Below are positions 52,429 to 60,217 of a stretch of DNA of 64,000 nucleotides, piece by piece; within the stretch, counting starts at the first letter, position 1; the number at the start of each line of letters is the position of its first letter. This DNA comes from Bog-950 sp044225825 (GTDB taxonomy: Bacteria > Bacteroidota > Bacteroidia > Chitinophagales > LD1): NCBI GenBank assembly GCA_044225825.1, contig JBGAIB010000008.1, positions 109,162 through 173,161 on the forward strand. Reading direction: 5' to 3'. The translations under genes were made by a program, and so were the position numbers. The notes under the pieces were generated by a model. It was not told where the DNA came from and ran no database searches. It was given only the letters and a program-made list of their open reading frames with translations.

Positions 52429-54330
52429 ATGAAGAAAACCTTATCCATCCTATCCCTGTTGTGCTCCCTGAGCACAGCATTTGCACAAGGCCCGGCTGTA
52501 ACCTCGTGGTTACAAAATACCAGCACCACCGGCTCGTATTACACATCCGGCAACTCCACCGCTACCGGCAACGGTATTTTGGTGAACTGCCAGCAAATTG
52601 ATTACAGTGCCAATTATGTATATGTACATACCAAGGGGGTGCCTGCGTACCCAACAGGTCCTTTTCTGGATGGTAACCCTTCGCAGGCAAGCGACCAAAA
52701 TGCCATCTTTCAATTCCCTTTAAACCCACAGCAAAATACCGGCACACTTACACCTACCACTTTAGGCAACATTGGTGTATTTATAAACGGTGTAGCGCTG
52801 TTCGATTACCGCGATGGCGTAGCCTGGAACAGCACCACCAACGCGCTGTGCGGAGGACCGGGCAATCCGCCCTGCCCCGGTGGCCCCGGTGCTACACAGG
52901 ATTGGAACCGCGATGCAGTAGTGGCTGAACGTCCCGGTTTCGATTGCTCAAAAGGGCACCCAGCTATGGGTAATTACCACCACCACCAAAACCCCTCCGC
53001 CTTTAAACTCGATCAGAAGGTGATTTCCACCATCTGCAACCTCTACGATGCCGATGGCTTGTATGTAATTGACAGCACACAACACGCACCACTTATTGGT
53101 TATGCTTATGATGGCTTCCCGATTTATGGCGCGTATGGCTACAAAAATGCGAATGGAACTGGGGGAATTACCCGTATTAAGTCCGGCTACAGCTTGCGCA
53201 ATATCACCACCCGTACCACCTCACCTACCGGCGCAGCCGTTTCAACCGGCCCGGCAGTAAGTGCTACCTATCCGCTCGGTTATTTCCGCGAAGATTATGA
53301 GTTTATCGCCCACCCGGGGCAGGACGATTACCTGGACGTGCACAACGGTCGTTTTTGTATTACACCTGAATATCCCGGTGGCACGTACGCTTATTTCTGC
53401 ACGGTAGATTCTAATTGGAACTCGGCGTATCCTTATGCGGTAGGCCCTACTTTTTATGGCGTCTATGCCAACCGTAAGGTTACCACCATCAGCGAGGCTG
53501 TAACCACCTATACCCCCGTTGCTACACTTACCACCACTCCTGATACGGTTTACATTGCTGCCGCGGCAAACAGCACCAACACCTTTAATATCGCCTCCAA
53601 CCTAAGTTGGACCGCCTCTGCTAACCAAAGCTGGTTAAATCTGAATGTTGCCAACGGTAGCGGCAATACCACTATTACCCTTACGGCACAGGCTAATACC
53701 GGTGGCACACCACGCACTGCTACGGTAACTGTAACTGCCAGCGGTGTACCTAATCGTACGGTAACCGTTATACAGGTGGATGCAGCTTCCATATACCTGA
53801 GCGCAGCGCCTGATACCATCATTGCCTTGCCATCATTCAGCACCACTAACAGTTTCACAGTTACAGCAAATACCCCGTGGACCGCTACCAGTTCCGATAG
53901 CTGGGTTGGATTAGCCAGCAGTTCCGGAAGTGGTAATGCAGTAGTATCATTAAACATACAGGGCAACAGCGGTAACACACCGCGCTACGCCACTATTACT
54001 TTAACCGGCACCAGCGTGCCAAATGCCACTGTGGTAGTTAAACAACTGGCAGAAGAGCCAAACGGCATTGACAACCCGGCCACAGTAAATAAAGTGAGTG
54101 TATTTCCAAACCCTGCAAGCAACCTGATTGCCGTGCAGGTGAACGGTTTAGTAAAAGATGATTGCCGCGTTGACCTGCTGGATGTTACCGGGCGGCAGGT
54201 ATTAACTACTGTTATAGCCAAAGGACAAACCATTGCCTTTTTTGATGTGCAAACGGTGTATGCCGGCGTATACTATGTGCGGGTAGCAGGTAACACCTTC
54301 ACCAGCACCCATGCTGTAATAATAGAGTAA
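52429..54330 (+). CDS. secreted YHYH-domain protein with two BACON domains and T9SS tail
   Basis: 633 residues: signal peptide (1-19), then a YHYH domain (about 60-340). It includes GNYHHHQNPSAFKL, LIGYAYDGFPIYGAYGYK and HNGRFCITPEYPGGTYAYF, the family's His- and Tyr-rich core that probably binds metal. Two BACON-type Ig-like domains follow (about 375-455 and 460-545; SWTASANQSWLNLNVANGSG and PWTATSSDSWVGLASSSGSG). A type A T9SS sorting domain (VFPNPASNLIAVQ ... VYAGVYYVRVAG) closes it. BACON domains are thought to bind mucin or carbohydrate. A secreted metal-binding or redox protein on the cell surface is likely. Confidence 0.85.
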   Translation: MKKTLSILSLLCSLSTAFAQGPAVTSWLQNTSTTGSYYTSGNSTATGNGILVNCQQIDYSANYVYVHTKGVPAYPTGPFLDGNPSQASDQNAIFQFPLNPQQNTGTLTPTTLGNIGVFINGVALFDYRDGVAWNSTTNALCGGPGNPPCPGGPGATQDWNRDAVVAERPGFDCSKGHPAMGNYHHHQNPSAFKLDQKVISTICNLYDADGLYVIDSTQHAPLIGYAYDGFPIYGAYGYKNANGTGGITRIKSGYSLRNITTRTTSPTGAAVSTGPAVSATYPLGYFREDYEFIAHPGQDDYLDVHNGRFCITPEYPGGTYAYFCTVDSNWNSAYPYAVGPTFYGVYANRKVTTISEAVTTYTPVATLTTTPDTVYIAAAANSTNTFNIASNLSWTASANQSWLNLNVANGSGNTTITLTAQANTGGTPRTATVTVTASGVPNRTVTVIQVDAASIYLSAAPDTIIALPSFSTTNSFTVTANTPWTATSSDSWVGLASSSGSGNAVVSLNIQGNSGNTPRYATITLTGTSVPNATVVVKQLAEEPNGIDNPATVNKVSVFPNPASNLIAVQVNGLVKDDCRVDLLDVTGRQVLTTVIAKGQTIAFFDVQTVYAGVYYVRVAGNTFTSTHAVIIE

Positions 54331-54354
54331 TCAGTTTTATCCCTCAACCTTTAA

Positions 54355-54387
54355 ACGCCCCGGCATATTTGCCGGGGCGTTTTTTTA
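54355..54387 (+). terminator. strong intrinsic terminator after the YHYH gene
   Basis: Perfect 10-bp stem ACGCCCCGGC-ATATTT-GCCGGGGCGT followed by TTTTTT, 24 bp after the stop codon. Confidence 0.93.
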
Positions 54388-54456
54388 TAGCCCTGCTGCA
54401 GGAAAAATGCCGCCGGAATGTTAAATTTTAAACCTTATTAGGTTTTTTGTTTCAAT

Positions 54457-54475
54457 TGTTATTACTTTTGTAACA
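54457..54475 (+). promoter_or_regulatory. promoter -7 element inside an inverted repeat, candidate operator
   Basis: TGTTA-TTACTTTTG-TAACA: a 5-bp inverted repeat surrounds TACTTTTG (54463-54470), a good TAnnTTTG match. It lies 15-34 bp before the first gene of an operon encoding an HTH protein, so self-repression by occluding the promoter is a fair guess. Confidence 0.5.
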
Positions 54476-54490
54476 CAAAAACAAAAACCA

Positions 54491-54736
54491 ATGAAAACAC
54501 CCACACCAACGGATTCGCTTGCAGCAGCAGGCCGGGTAATGGACGTGCTCGACAGCCTCATTGCTAAAGGCCACCTGGAACGCTTCGCGCATCAACACCC
54601 TGCCCAGTTTTATCAGTTTGCCACACGGGTATTACCCTATTACCTCGAATACAAGAAAGCCCTGCTACAAACTGCAGGTAGCGTACGCCAACGGGCATTT
54701 GTACGCCTGAGCGATGGCACGGAAGTAGATTTTTAA
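54491..54736 (+). CDS. small hypothetical protein, first gene of the HTH operon
   Basis: 81 residues, mostly helical by pattern (GRVMDVLDSLIAKGHLERFA ... FYQFATRVLPYYLEYKKALL), ending in a short beta-like VRLSDGTEVDF. No signal peptide. It is 19 bp upstream of the HTH gene and shares its promoter. I do not recognise the family; small partners of phage-type HTH proteins look like this. Confidence 0.65.
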   Translation: MKTPTPTDSLAAAGRVMDVLDSLIAKGHLERFAHQHPAQFYQFATRVLPYYLEYKKALLQTAGSVRQRAFVRLSDGTEVDF

Positions 54737-54755
54737 TAACCAAAACACCAGCAAC

Positions 54756-55427
54756 ATGCAAAACAATGAAAACAACTTTCTGCTGTCGGAGGAAGAATAC
54801 CAGAAGGCAAAAGACAAGATCAGCCACCTATTAAGTCTGCCTTACATTCCCTACGAAGAGTTCAAAGCCCTCTCCGATTTAGAGAAAAGAGAAGTGCAGT
54901 TTCAGCTGCAATCAAAACAGGCGCAGGCACCTGCCGAAGAATACGCAACGCTGGAGAATAAATTAGCCGGCATCCTGGATGCCGACCAGCGTACCGATCG
55001 GTGGCAATACATCCACGTCAATATCATGAATGCTATCCGCCGGCTGATGAAAGATAATGGCGCTATGCCTAACCATACCGAAATAGCCGTAGCAGTGGGT
55101 CTGCATCGCAATACGGTTCGTGCGCACCTTCGCCAATACGAAAAAAGTCCGCTGTATCAAAGTCAGTTACAACAATACCGTTTTGCCGCTACGGCCATTG
55201 TGGATCGGTTAATGATGAAGGCCATGGACGGCGATAATCGCTCGGCCAAAGTGTTTATTGAATGTCTGCCCAAAATCGAAAGTTGGCAGATACCACTTAA
55301 CATGGATGGTACAAGGGTACTTGTTAAAGGCGTGGAACTTACGCAGGAGGCATTGGACAATATGCCCGAAGCAAATCTTGTTACCCTGCAACAAGCTGTA
55401 GTAACCGCTTTGCAACCTGTCACATAG
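54756..55427 (+). CDS. HTH DNA-binding protein, small-terminase-like
   Basis: 223 residues. The N-terminal part is helical and acidic. A central HTH reads NHTEIAVAVGLHRNTVRAHL (about 108-127). The C-terminal region, VDRLMMKAMDGDNRSAKVFIECLPKI, is the kind of segment that follows the HTH in small-terminase-like and related phage proteins. No portal or large-terminase gene is adjacent, so this may be a domesticated remnant or a stand-alone regulator. A GTGCAC palindromic element starts 11 bp after the stop codon. Confidence 0.65.
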   Translation: MQNNENNFLLSEEEYQKAKDKISHLLSLPYIPYEEFKALSDLEKREVQFQLQSKQAQAPAEEYATLENKLAGILDADQRTDRWQYIHVNIMNAIRRLMKDNGAMPNHTEIAVAVGLHRNTVRAHLRQYEKSPLYQSQLQQYRFAATAIVDRLMMKAMDGDNRSAKVFIECLPKIESWQIPLNMDGTRVLVKGVELTQEALDNMPEANLVTLQQAVVTALQPVT

Positions 55428-55437
55428 TTTTTTATTG

Positions 55438-55479
55438 AATTTGTGCACTTCAAAATCAAGTGCACAAATGTGCACAAAT
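55438..55479. repeat. GTGCAC triple half-site element, copy 3
   Basis: AATTTGTGCACTTCAAAATC, then AAGTGCACAAATGTGCACAAAT. This is the cleanest copy, with a perfect inverted pair TTGTGCACTT/AAGTGCACAA and a third direct TGTGCACAAAT half-site. It matches 3124-3165 strongly. Confidence 0.7.
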
Positions 55480-55689
55480 CGAAATGGGAATTGGCCCCGG
55501 TCAATAGGCTTCCCCCCGGTGCGTAACCTGCCTGTGGGGAGATGCATTACCTACACCTGGTTGTAGTGCGGATGTGGCAAAACTGTCCAATCCTGGGGAG
55601 GATTTGGGCCAGTATTAGTTCGGCACTTCAAGCCAGGTACCGGAAGGCCTGGCTTGTTTCGCTTGGCATCCGGTTTTAATAGAGACCGT

Positions 55690-56400
55690 ATGAGTAATGC
55701 AAACATCGAACAACTACGTACCCGCATCACCTCCGAAAGAAAACGGACGAACCTTTTAAGAGAGATCGAACAACCGGTGTTAGCGGTGTTATGCGATTGG
55801 ATGCCGCCGTTTATAACGCCTAATATGCTTACGGGTTTAGGCCTGTTTGCAAACATAGTTGTCTTTACAGGCTTTTATTTGGGCAAAAAAAATCCGTTGT
55901 TTCTGGGCATTGCTATTCTGGGTTTCGCCATTAACTGGTTTGGCGATTCGCTGGATGGTCGCCTGGCTTACTATCGTAACATTCCGCGTAAGTGGTATGG
56001 CTTTGCACTGGATATGGGCATGGATTGGATCTCGACCTTTTTAATGGGCCTGGGTTTCTACTTCTTTTTGCCGGAGCAACAAAAAATAGTAGCCCTGCTT
56101 TTTATAGCGGCCTATTCCTCGTCCATGATCATAGCCTTATTGAAATATAAGATCACAGGCGTTTATCAAATCGATTCAGGTGCCTTTGGGCCCACCGAAT
56201 TACGCATAGGTATTTGTTTAGTGCTGCTGGCAGCTATGTTTTACCCGCAGCTAATCGCATGGGCAGCCAGTGGTATTATAGCCGTAATAATGATTGTAAA
56301 TATGATCTGGTTTAACCGGGTATTAAAATTCGGCAACGAGCGCGATAGAAAGGAACGCATTGCACGTAAGTTAAGCGTTGGGGAATTAACCGAAGTCTAG
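55690..56400 (+). CDS. CDP-alcohol phosphatidyltransferase family protein
   Basis: 236 residues from the ATG at 55690. Six membrane helices. The CDP-alcohol signature is present as FGDSLDGRLAYYRNIPRKWYGFALDMGMD: D86 and D89-G90, then G104, D108 and D112 at the expected spacing. The usual Arg after Ala in the DGxxAR part is Tyr here. The family joins CDP-diacylglycerol or CDP-activated polyols to an alcohol in the inner membrane; the alcohol cannot be read. It is followed by a GtrA-like gene 10 bp later. Confidence 0.88.
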   Translation: MSNANIEQLRTRITSERKRTNLLREIEQPVLAVLCDWMPPFITPNMLTGLGLFANIVVFTGFYLGKKNPLFLGIAILGFAINWFGDSLDGRLAYYRNIPRKWYGFALDMGMDWISTFLMGLGFYFFLPEQQKIVALLFIAAYSSSMIIALLKYKITGVYQIDSGAFGPTELRIGICLVLLAAMFYPQLIAWAASGIIAVIMIVNMIWFNRVLKFGNERDRKERIARKLSVGELTEV

Positions 56401-56409
56401 CAACTGCTG

Positions 56410-56796
56410 ATGATCACCTTCCTTAAAGCCCAGGCATCGGCCTTTTTAGGTGCAGCGTTAGATTACCTGGTAATGCTAAGCCTTACGGAATGGGGTGGAA
56501 TGCCCTATCGTTCGTCTATCATAGTTGGTGGGCTGGCAGGTGCGGTAGTTAACTTTACCATTAATAAGTATTGGACTTTCCACGCAAAACAATCGCCTGC
56601 GCTGCAATTGCCTCGTTTTGCAGTACTGGTAATTTGCAGCGTTCTTCTAAAATCGAATGGCACTTATGTGATTACCGAATTGTTTGGCACCAACTACAAG
56701 GTAAGCAGGTTGTTTATGGATGCAGTGGTAGCCTTTGGCTTTAACTATCCGATGCAGAAGTATTGGGTATTTGAAAGAAAGAGGGCTGGTGAGTAA
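56410..56796 (+). CDS. GtrA family membrane protein
   Basis: 128 residues with four membrane helices. FINKYWTFHAKQSP, as VNFTINKYWTFHA, and the C-terminal FGFNYPMQKYWVFERKR are the GtrA signature. GtrA proteins are small membrane proteins that flip undecaprenyl-linked glucose or act in cell-wall polysaccharide modification. The 10-bp gap to the CDP-alcohol transferase implies co-expression and a shared lipid or glycan role. The 100-bp-period repeat starts 9 bp after the stop codon. Confidence 0.9.
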   Translation: MITFLKAQASAFLGAALDYLVMLSLTEWGGMPYRSSIIVGGLAGAVVNFTINKYWTFHAKQSPALQLPRFAVLVICSVLLKSNGTYVITELFGTNYKVSRLFMDAVVAFGFNYPMQKYWVFERKRAGE

Positions 56797-56804
56797 AGCG
56801 AACT

Positions 56805-56990
56805 GAACTCAGGGGAATCCGCACAATCTTTTAATACTGCGCAGTTGCCACAAACAAAAAAAGCAACCCTTATGAGTTGCTTTTATGTACCGCGGGCGCC
56901 CCGAGAACTCGGGGGAACCCGCACAATCTTTTAATACAGTGAAGTTGCCACAAACAAAAAAAGCAACCCTTATGAGTTGCTTTTATGTAC
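56805..56990. repeat. two direct copies of an 86-bp repeat at exact 100-bp period, each with a terminator hairpin
   Basis: Copy 1 is 56805-56890 and copy 2 is 56905-56990, with only a few differences. Each has GAACTC, a GGGGGAACCCGCACAATC-type segment, GTTGCCACAAAC and the hairpin AAAAGCAAC/GTTGCTTTT. Read on the minus strand the hairpin is followed by TTTTTTTG, a good terminator, and is preceded by GTGCGGGTTC-type sequence and CCCGC like a tRNA T-arm, interrupted by a CCCCGAG/CTCGGGG hairpin. Confidence 0.75.
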
Positions 56991-57090
56991 CCCTACGGGG
57001 CAAATTATCGAACTTATGGATTGATATTCAATTGATTAATTCCATTAGACTTAAGAAATAACACAAGCAGCGTTTATTATATCAATTTAA
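56991..57090. other. junction segment between the repeat and the decayed regulator
   Basis: Starts with CCCCTACGGGGCAAATT, a short hairpin directly after repeat copy 2, and then AT-rich sequence with no gene. It is the likely boundary of the acquired region. Confidence 0.4.
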
Positions 57091-57538
57091 GATAGAATTC
57101 CTGTTGTTGCGTTGCTTATTCCACAATCGGAAAGGTCTGCGAAAAGGCTGAAAAGCAAGCAAATTTCAACAGATCTTGCTACAATCGGCGACCATATAAA
57201 GAAACACAAGTTAGAGCTTCATCTTTTCCAAAAAAGACTTGGCAGAATAGTTCGGCACGAGCGAGTACAGCAGTTCCAATTGTGAGAAGTCCGAACGGGT
57301 ACCAAGCTTCCTGTTTGCCCCAGCGATTATTGCGTTTCTAAGCTATAATCCTTACCCTATTGACTTAACTACTCTCGGTGGCAAACACAGGCACTATTGT
57401 CTGACCAACGAATTAAGCATCCATCAATTCGGCAAGTTAATTGGAGTAGACTAGTGCACCGTAGGTTCATGGGAAAGGAACGAGCATGCCCCTCAAGAGG
57501 GAGTTTTCGCAAAATTAAACCTACTCATACATAACTAA
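57091..57538 (+). pseudogene. decayed XRE-family HTH regulator
   Basis: Translation from 57121 gives SKQISTDLATIGDHIKKHKL, then ELHLFQKRLGRIV, a typical opening of double-HTH XRE proteins. After a +1 frameshift between about 57250 and 57278 the frame continues EKSERVPSFLFAPAIIAFLS, YNPYPIDLTTLGGK and LSIHQFGKLIGVD. An in-frame TAG (57452-57454) follows, and CTVGSWERNEHAPQEGVF runs on to a stop at 57536-57538. An ancestral protein of about 145 residues with two HTH units is readable. No in-frame ATG start is left. The gene is dead. Confidence 0.8.
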
Positions 57539-57748
57539 TTCATAAGAACTTTTGTAGCGAAGTTTTTTTCGTTAACATAATTGCTAATTATAGAATAAAG
57601 CATAAGATGGATATTAAAACGGAAATAAGACAGAGTTCAAGTTATCTTCTCCAACCTTATTGAAGAAGAGGCAGACTTGCTTTTAACTTGGTGAATTGCC
57701 TATGCAAAGTTCAGAATTTATTCAGAATTGAAAGCGTAAATTGGTGCT
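57539..57748. other. AT-rich promoter region of the two-component operon
   Basis: 210 bp of AT-rich DNA with no gene. It presumably contains the promoter of the following operon; I cannot identify a clear TAnnTTTG element. Confidence 0.4.
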
Positions 57749-58423
57749 GTGAAAATACTAATAATAGAAGACGAGCCCGACTTGGCGCAGAATATAGCCA
57801 ACTATATGAACAGCGAGAATTATCGCTGTGAGTTTGCTACTACCTATGCCCAGGCTATAGTAAAGATAGATAGCTATAACTACGACTGTATATTGCTTGA
57901 CCTGATGCTGCCCGGCGGTAATGGCTTGCAGGTGTTGAACCATTTGAAGGATATAGGCAGGCAAGAGGGTGTTATCATCATCTCTGCCAAAAACTCGACA
58001 GAAGATAAGGTGGCGGGCTTGCAGATAGGTGCCGATGATTATTTGGCGAAGCCATTTCACCTGTCGGAACTGGCAGCGCGTATACACTCGGTGGTGCGTC
58101 GCAAGCAATTTGGCAATACCAATATTATAGAGCAGCATGAGTTGCGTATAGATACTTTGGCGAAGAGCGTAAGAGTGAAGGGTATAGACGTGAACCTAAC
58201 CAAGAAGGAGTTTGACTTGCTGCTGTTGTTTGTAGGTAACAAGGGCCGTGTAATATCGAAGAGTGCATTGGCGGAACACCTAAGCGGCGATATAGCCGAC
58301 ATGCTAGATAGTCATGACTTTATATACGCACATATCAAGAACCTGAAGAAAAAGTTGAGCGATGCGGGGTGTGGCAATTATTTAAAAACTGTATATGGCA
58401 CAGGCTATAAATGGGAGGCATGA
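57749..58423 (+). CDS. OmpR-family response regulator
   Basis: 224 residues starting at a GTG (57749). The receiver domain (1-115) has IEDEPDL, phospho-Asp in YDCILLDLMLPGG, IISAKNS (switch) and DDYLAKPFHLSEL (Lys). The winged-helix output domain (about 128-224) shows VNLTKKEFDLLLLFVGNKGRV and HIKNLKKKLSDAGCGNYLKTVYGTGYKW. It overlaps the kinase gene by ATGA. All seven Ile codons in the first 50 codons are ATA, unlike genes outside this region. Confidence 0.95.
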   Translation: MKILIIEDEPDLAQNIANYMNSENYRCEFATTYAQAIVKIDSYNYDCILLDLMLPGGNGLQVLNHLKDIGRQEGVIIISAKNSTEDKVAGLQIGADDYLAKPFHLSELAARIHSVVRRKQFGNTNIIEQHELRIDTLAKSVRVKGIDVNLTKKEFDLLLLFVGNKGRVISKSALAEHLSGDIADMLDSHDFIYAHIKNLKKKLSDAGCGNYLKTVYGTGYKWEA

Positions 58424-59700
58424 GCAAGCTACTACATAAACCCTTAAAGCTTTTTGTGGCTTATGCCTTTGTGGTGTTGCTGTTTAGTATACCTGCCTAC
58501 TTTGCCGTGGTAGATTACATATGGCAAGATGAACTGGATGAGAATAACCAAGTAGTACGCCAACGCATTGAACACGGCTTGCAGCATACGGAATTAAGCG
58601 ATTCATCGCTTGCCAATTTGCTGGATGCCTGGAGCAAGATACAGCCAGGCGTAATTATTACTGCAACAGATGCTATAGAGCCTGATAGTGTTTACGATGC
58701 GGAAGCCGTAAACCCATACTCGCCTACGCAAGAGGTGAATAGGTACAGGGCGCTATCTGCCTATATAATTATTAAAGGCAAGCCATACCGCTTGGTAGTA
58801 CGTACCAATATTGAAGAAAGCAACGAAACCATAATGGCACTGGGTATAGTTACGGCGGTGTTTGTGTTGCTATTAGTTATCGGCTTAATAGTGCTCAATA
58901 CTATAATAGGTAGAAGTATATGGAAGCCTTTCAATAATACATTAGATAAGATAAAGGCCTTCGACCTGAACAAAGGCGAAGCCATTAAGTTTGACGCTAC
59001 AGATATTGAGGAGTTTTATGAGTTGAATACTACCTTAAACAAACTGATAACAGGCAACATAGCTGCTTATAGGCAGCAGAAAGAATTTACAGAGAATGCC
59101 TCGCATGAATTGCAAACGCCATTGGCATTGATAAAGACGAAAGTGGATATGCTACTGCAAGATAAAACCTTGACACAGGAACAAAGCGAGCAGATAAGCG
59201 CCTTGAATGTTCCGCTATCGCGGGTATCGCGAATCAATAAAAACTTATTGTTGTTAGCTAAGATTGAGAACAATCAATACGCCGATGTGGAGCAGGTAGA
59301 TTTATCGGCATTAGTGAATGAAAACATAGACTTGTTTGCCGACTACTTTGCCGAGAAAGATTTGAAGTTGAACATAGATGTAGCAAATGGTATTTCTATA
59401 AAAAGTAACAAACACTTGATAGAGATATTGATTACAAACGTATTGGTAAATGCTATACGTTACACGGGCAGTGGGGGTCAGGTTACTGTGCAGTTAACGG
59501 CGAAAGCATTTACCATATCTAATACTGGTAATGCTGCGCTTAACAGCGATATGCTTTTCAAGCGCTTCAAAACATCTTCTAATAATACACCTAACACAGG
59601 TTTAGGCTTAGCTATAGTGCATGAAGTAGCTAAGCGATATGGCTGGAACATATCTTACACCTATCAAAATAATATGCACGTTTTTCAGTGGCAGTATTAG
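58420..59700 (+). CDS. sensor histidine kinase
   Basis: 426 residues from the ATG in the ATGA overlap (58420). Layout: membrane helix (LFVAYAFVVLLFSIPAYFAV), a periplasmic sensor of about 110 residues, a second helix (ALGIVTAVFVLLLVIGLIVL), a short linker, then the HisKA dimerisation domain with phospho-His in ENASHELQTPLALIKTKVDM. The ATPase domain follows, with NVLVNAIRYTGSGG (N box) and NTGLGLAIVHEVA (G2). It is the partner of the preceding regulator; the stimulus is unknown, and the receptor two genes downstream is the most likely target. Confidence 0.94.
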   Translation: MSKLLHKPLKLFVAYAFVVLLFSIPAYFAVVDYIWQDELDENNQVVRQRIEHGLQHTELSDSSLANLLDAWSKIQPGVIITATDAIEPDSVYDAEAVNPYSPTQEVNRYRALSAYIIIKGKPYRLVVRTNIEESNETIMALGIVTAVFVLLLVIGLIVLNTIIGRSIWKPFNNTLDKIKAFDLNKGEAIKFDATDIEEFYELNTTLNKLITGNIAAYRQQKEFTENASHELQTPLALIKTKVDMLLQDKTLTQEQSEQISALNVPLSRVSRINKNLLLLAKIENNQYADVEQVDLSALVNENIDLFADYFAEKDLKLNIDVANGISIKSNKHLIEILITNVLVNAIRYTGSGGQVTVQLTAKAFTISNTGNAALNSDMLFKRFKTSSNNTPNTGLGLAIVHEVAKRYGWNISYTYQNNMHVFQWQY

Positions 59701-59771
59701 TCCTTCAAAGTTTCTACAAAATCGCTCCTCAACTTTGCTTTTTTAAATTTTAATAACCAAAAGTAAAAGAC

Positions 59772-60203
59772 ATGAAAAAGTTAATGTTATCAGCCGTAGC
59801 TATTGTAGCTATGTGCACCGTATCGCTAGCGCAGGAGCATGGCGAGAAGAAAGAGAAAGCAGTAAATGTACCTACTGCTGTTACCGCCGCCTTTGCCAAG
59901 CAGTTTGGCCCTGCTGATGCTGACTGGGAGAAAGAAGGCGCTAACTACGAGGCTGAGTTTGAACGCAACAAAAAGGAAACGAGCGCTGTGTTTAGCGCCG
60001 ATGGTAAACTGCTGGAAACAGAGGTAGAAATACCTGTAGCAGAGTTGCCAGCCGCAGCTATGGAATACATTAAAAAGAACCACGCCGGCGCTACTGTAAA
60101 AGAAGCTGCGAAGATAACCGATGCAGCAGGCGTAGTAAGCTACGAGGCAGAAATAAAAGGCAAGGATTTAATCTTCGATGCCAAGGGCAATTTCGTGAAA
60201 TAG
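59772..60203 (+). CDS. PepSY-like periplasmic protein
   Basis: 143 residues: signal peptide (1-21, LSAVAIVAMCTVSLAQ), then two PepSY-like (DUF2874) repeats. The first is VPTAVTAAFAKQFGPADADWEKEGANYEAEF, the second ELPAAAMEYIKKNHAGATVKEAAKITDAAG. Such proteins bind or sense small molecules or inhibit proteases in the periplasm, and they often accompany two-component systems. It lies between the kinase and the receptor, 14 bp before the receptor. Confidence 0.85.
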   Translation: MKKLMLSAVAIVAMCTVSLAQEHGEKKEKAVNVPTAVTAAFAKQFGPADADWEKEGANYEAEFERNKKETSAVFSADGKLLETEVEIPVAELPAAAMEYIKKNHAGATVKEAAKITDAAGVVSYEAEIKGKDLIFDAKGNFVK

Positions 60204-60217
60204 TTAAAGTATAATTT

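Noticed and set aside
32190..55600. Similarity between GTCAATAAGCTTCCCC (about 32206) and GTCAATAGGCTTCCCC (about 55500)
   Set aside because: Only about 16 bp are shared and the flanks diverge quickly, so it is too short to call a repeat family.
56797..57000. An intact tRNA gene on the minus strand
   Set aside because: Only a T-arm-like segment is seen and it is broken by another hairpin; no D-arm or matching acceptor could be found.
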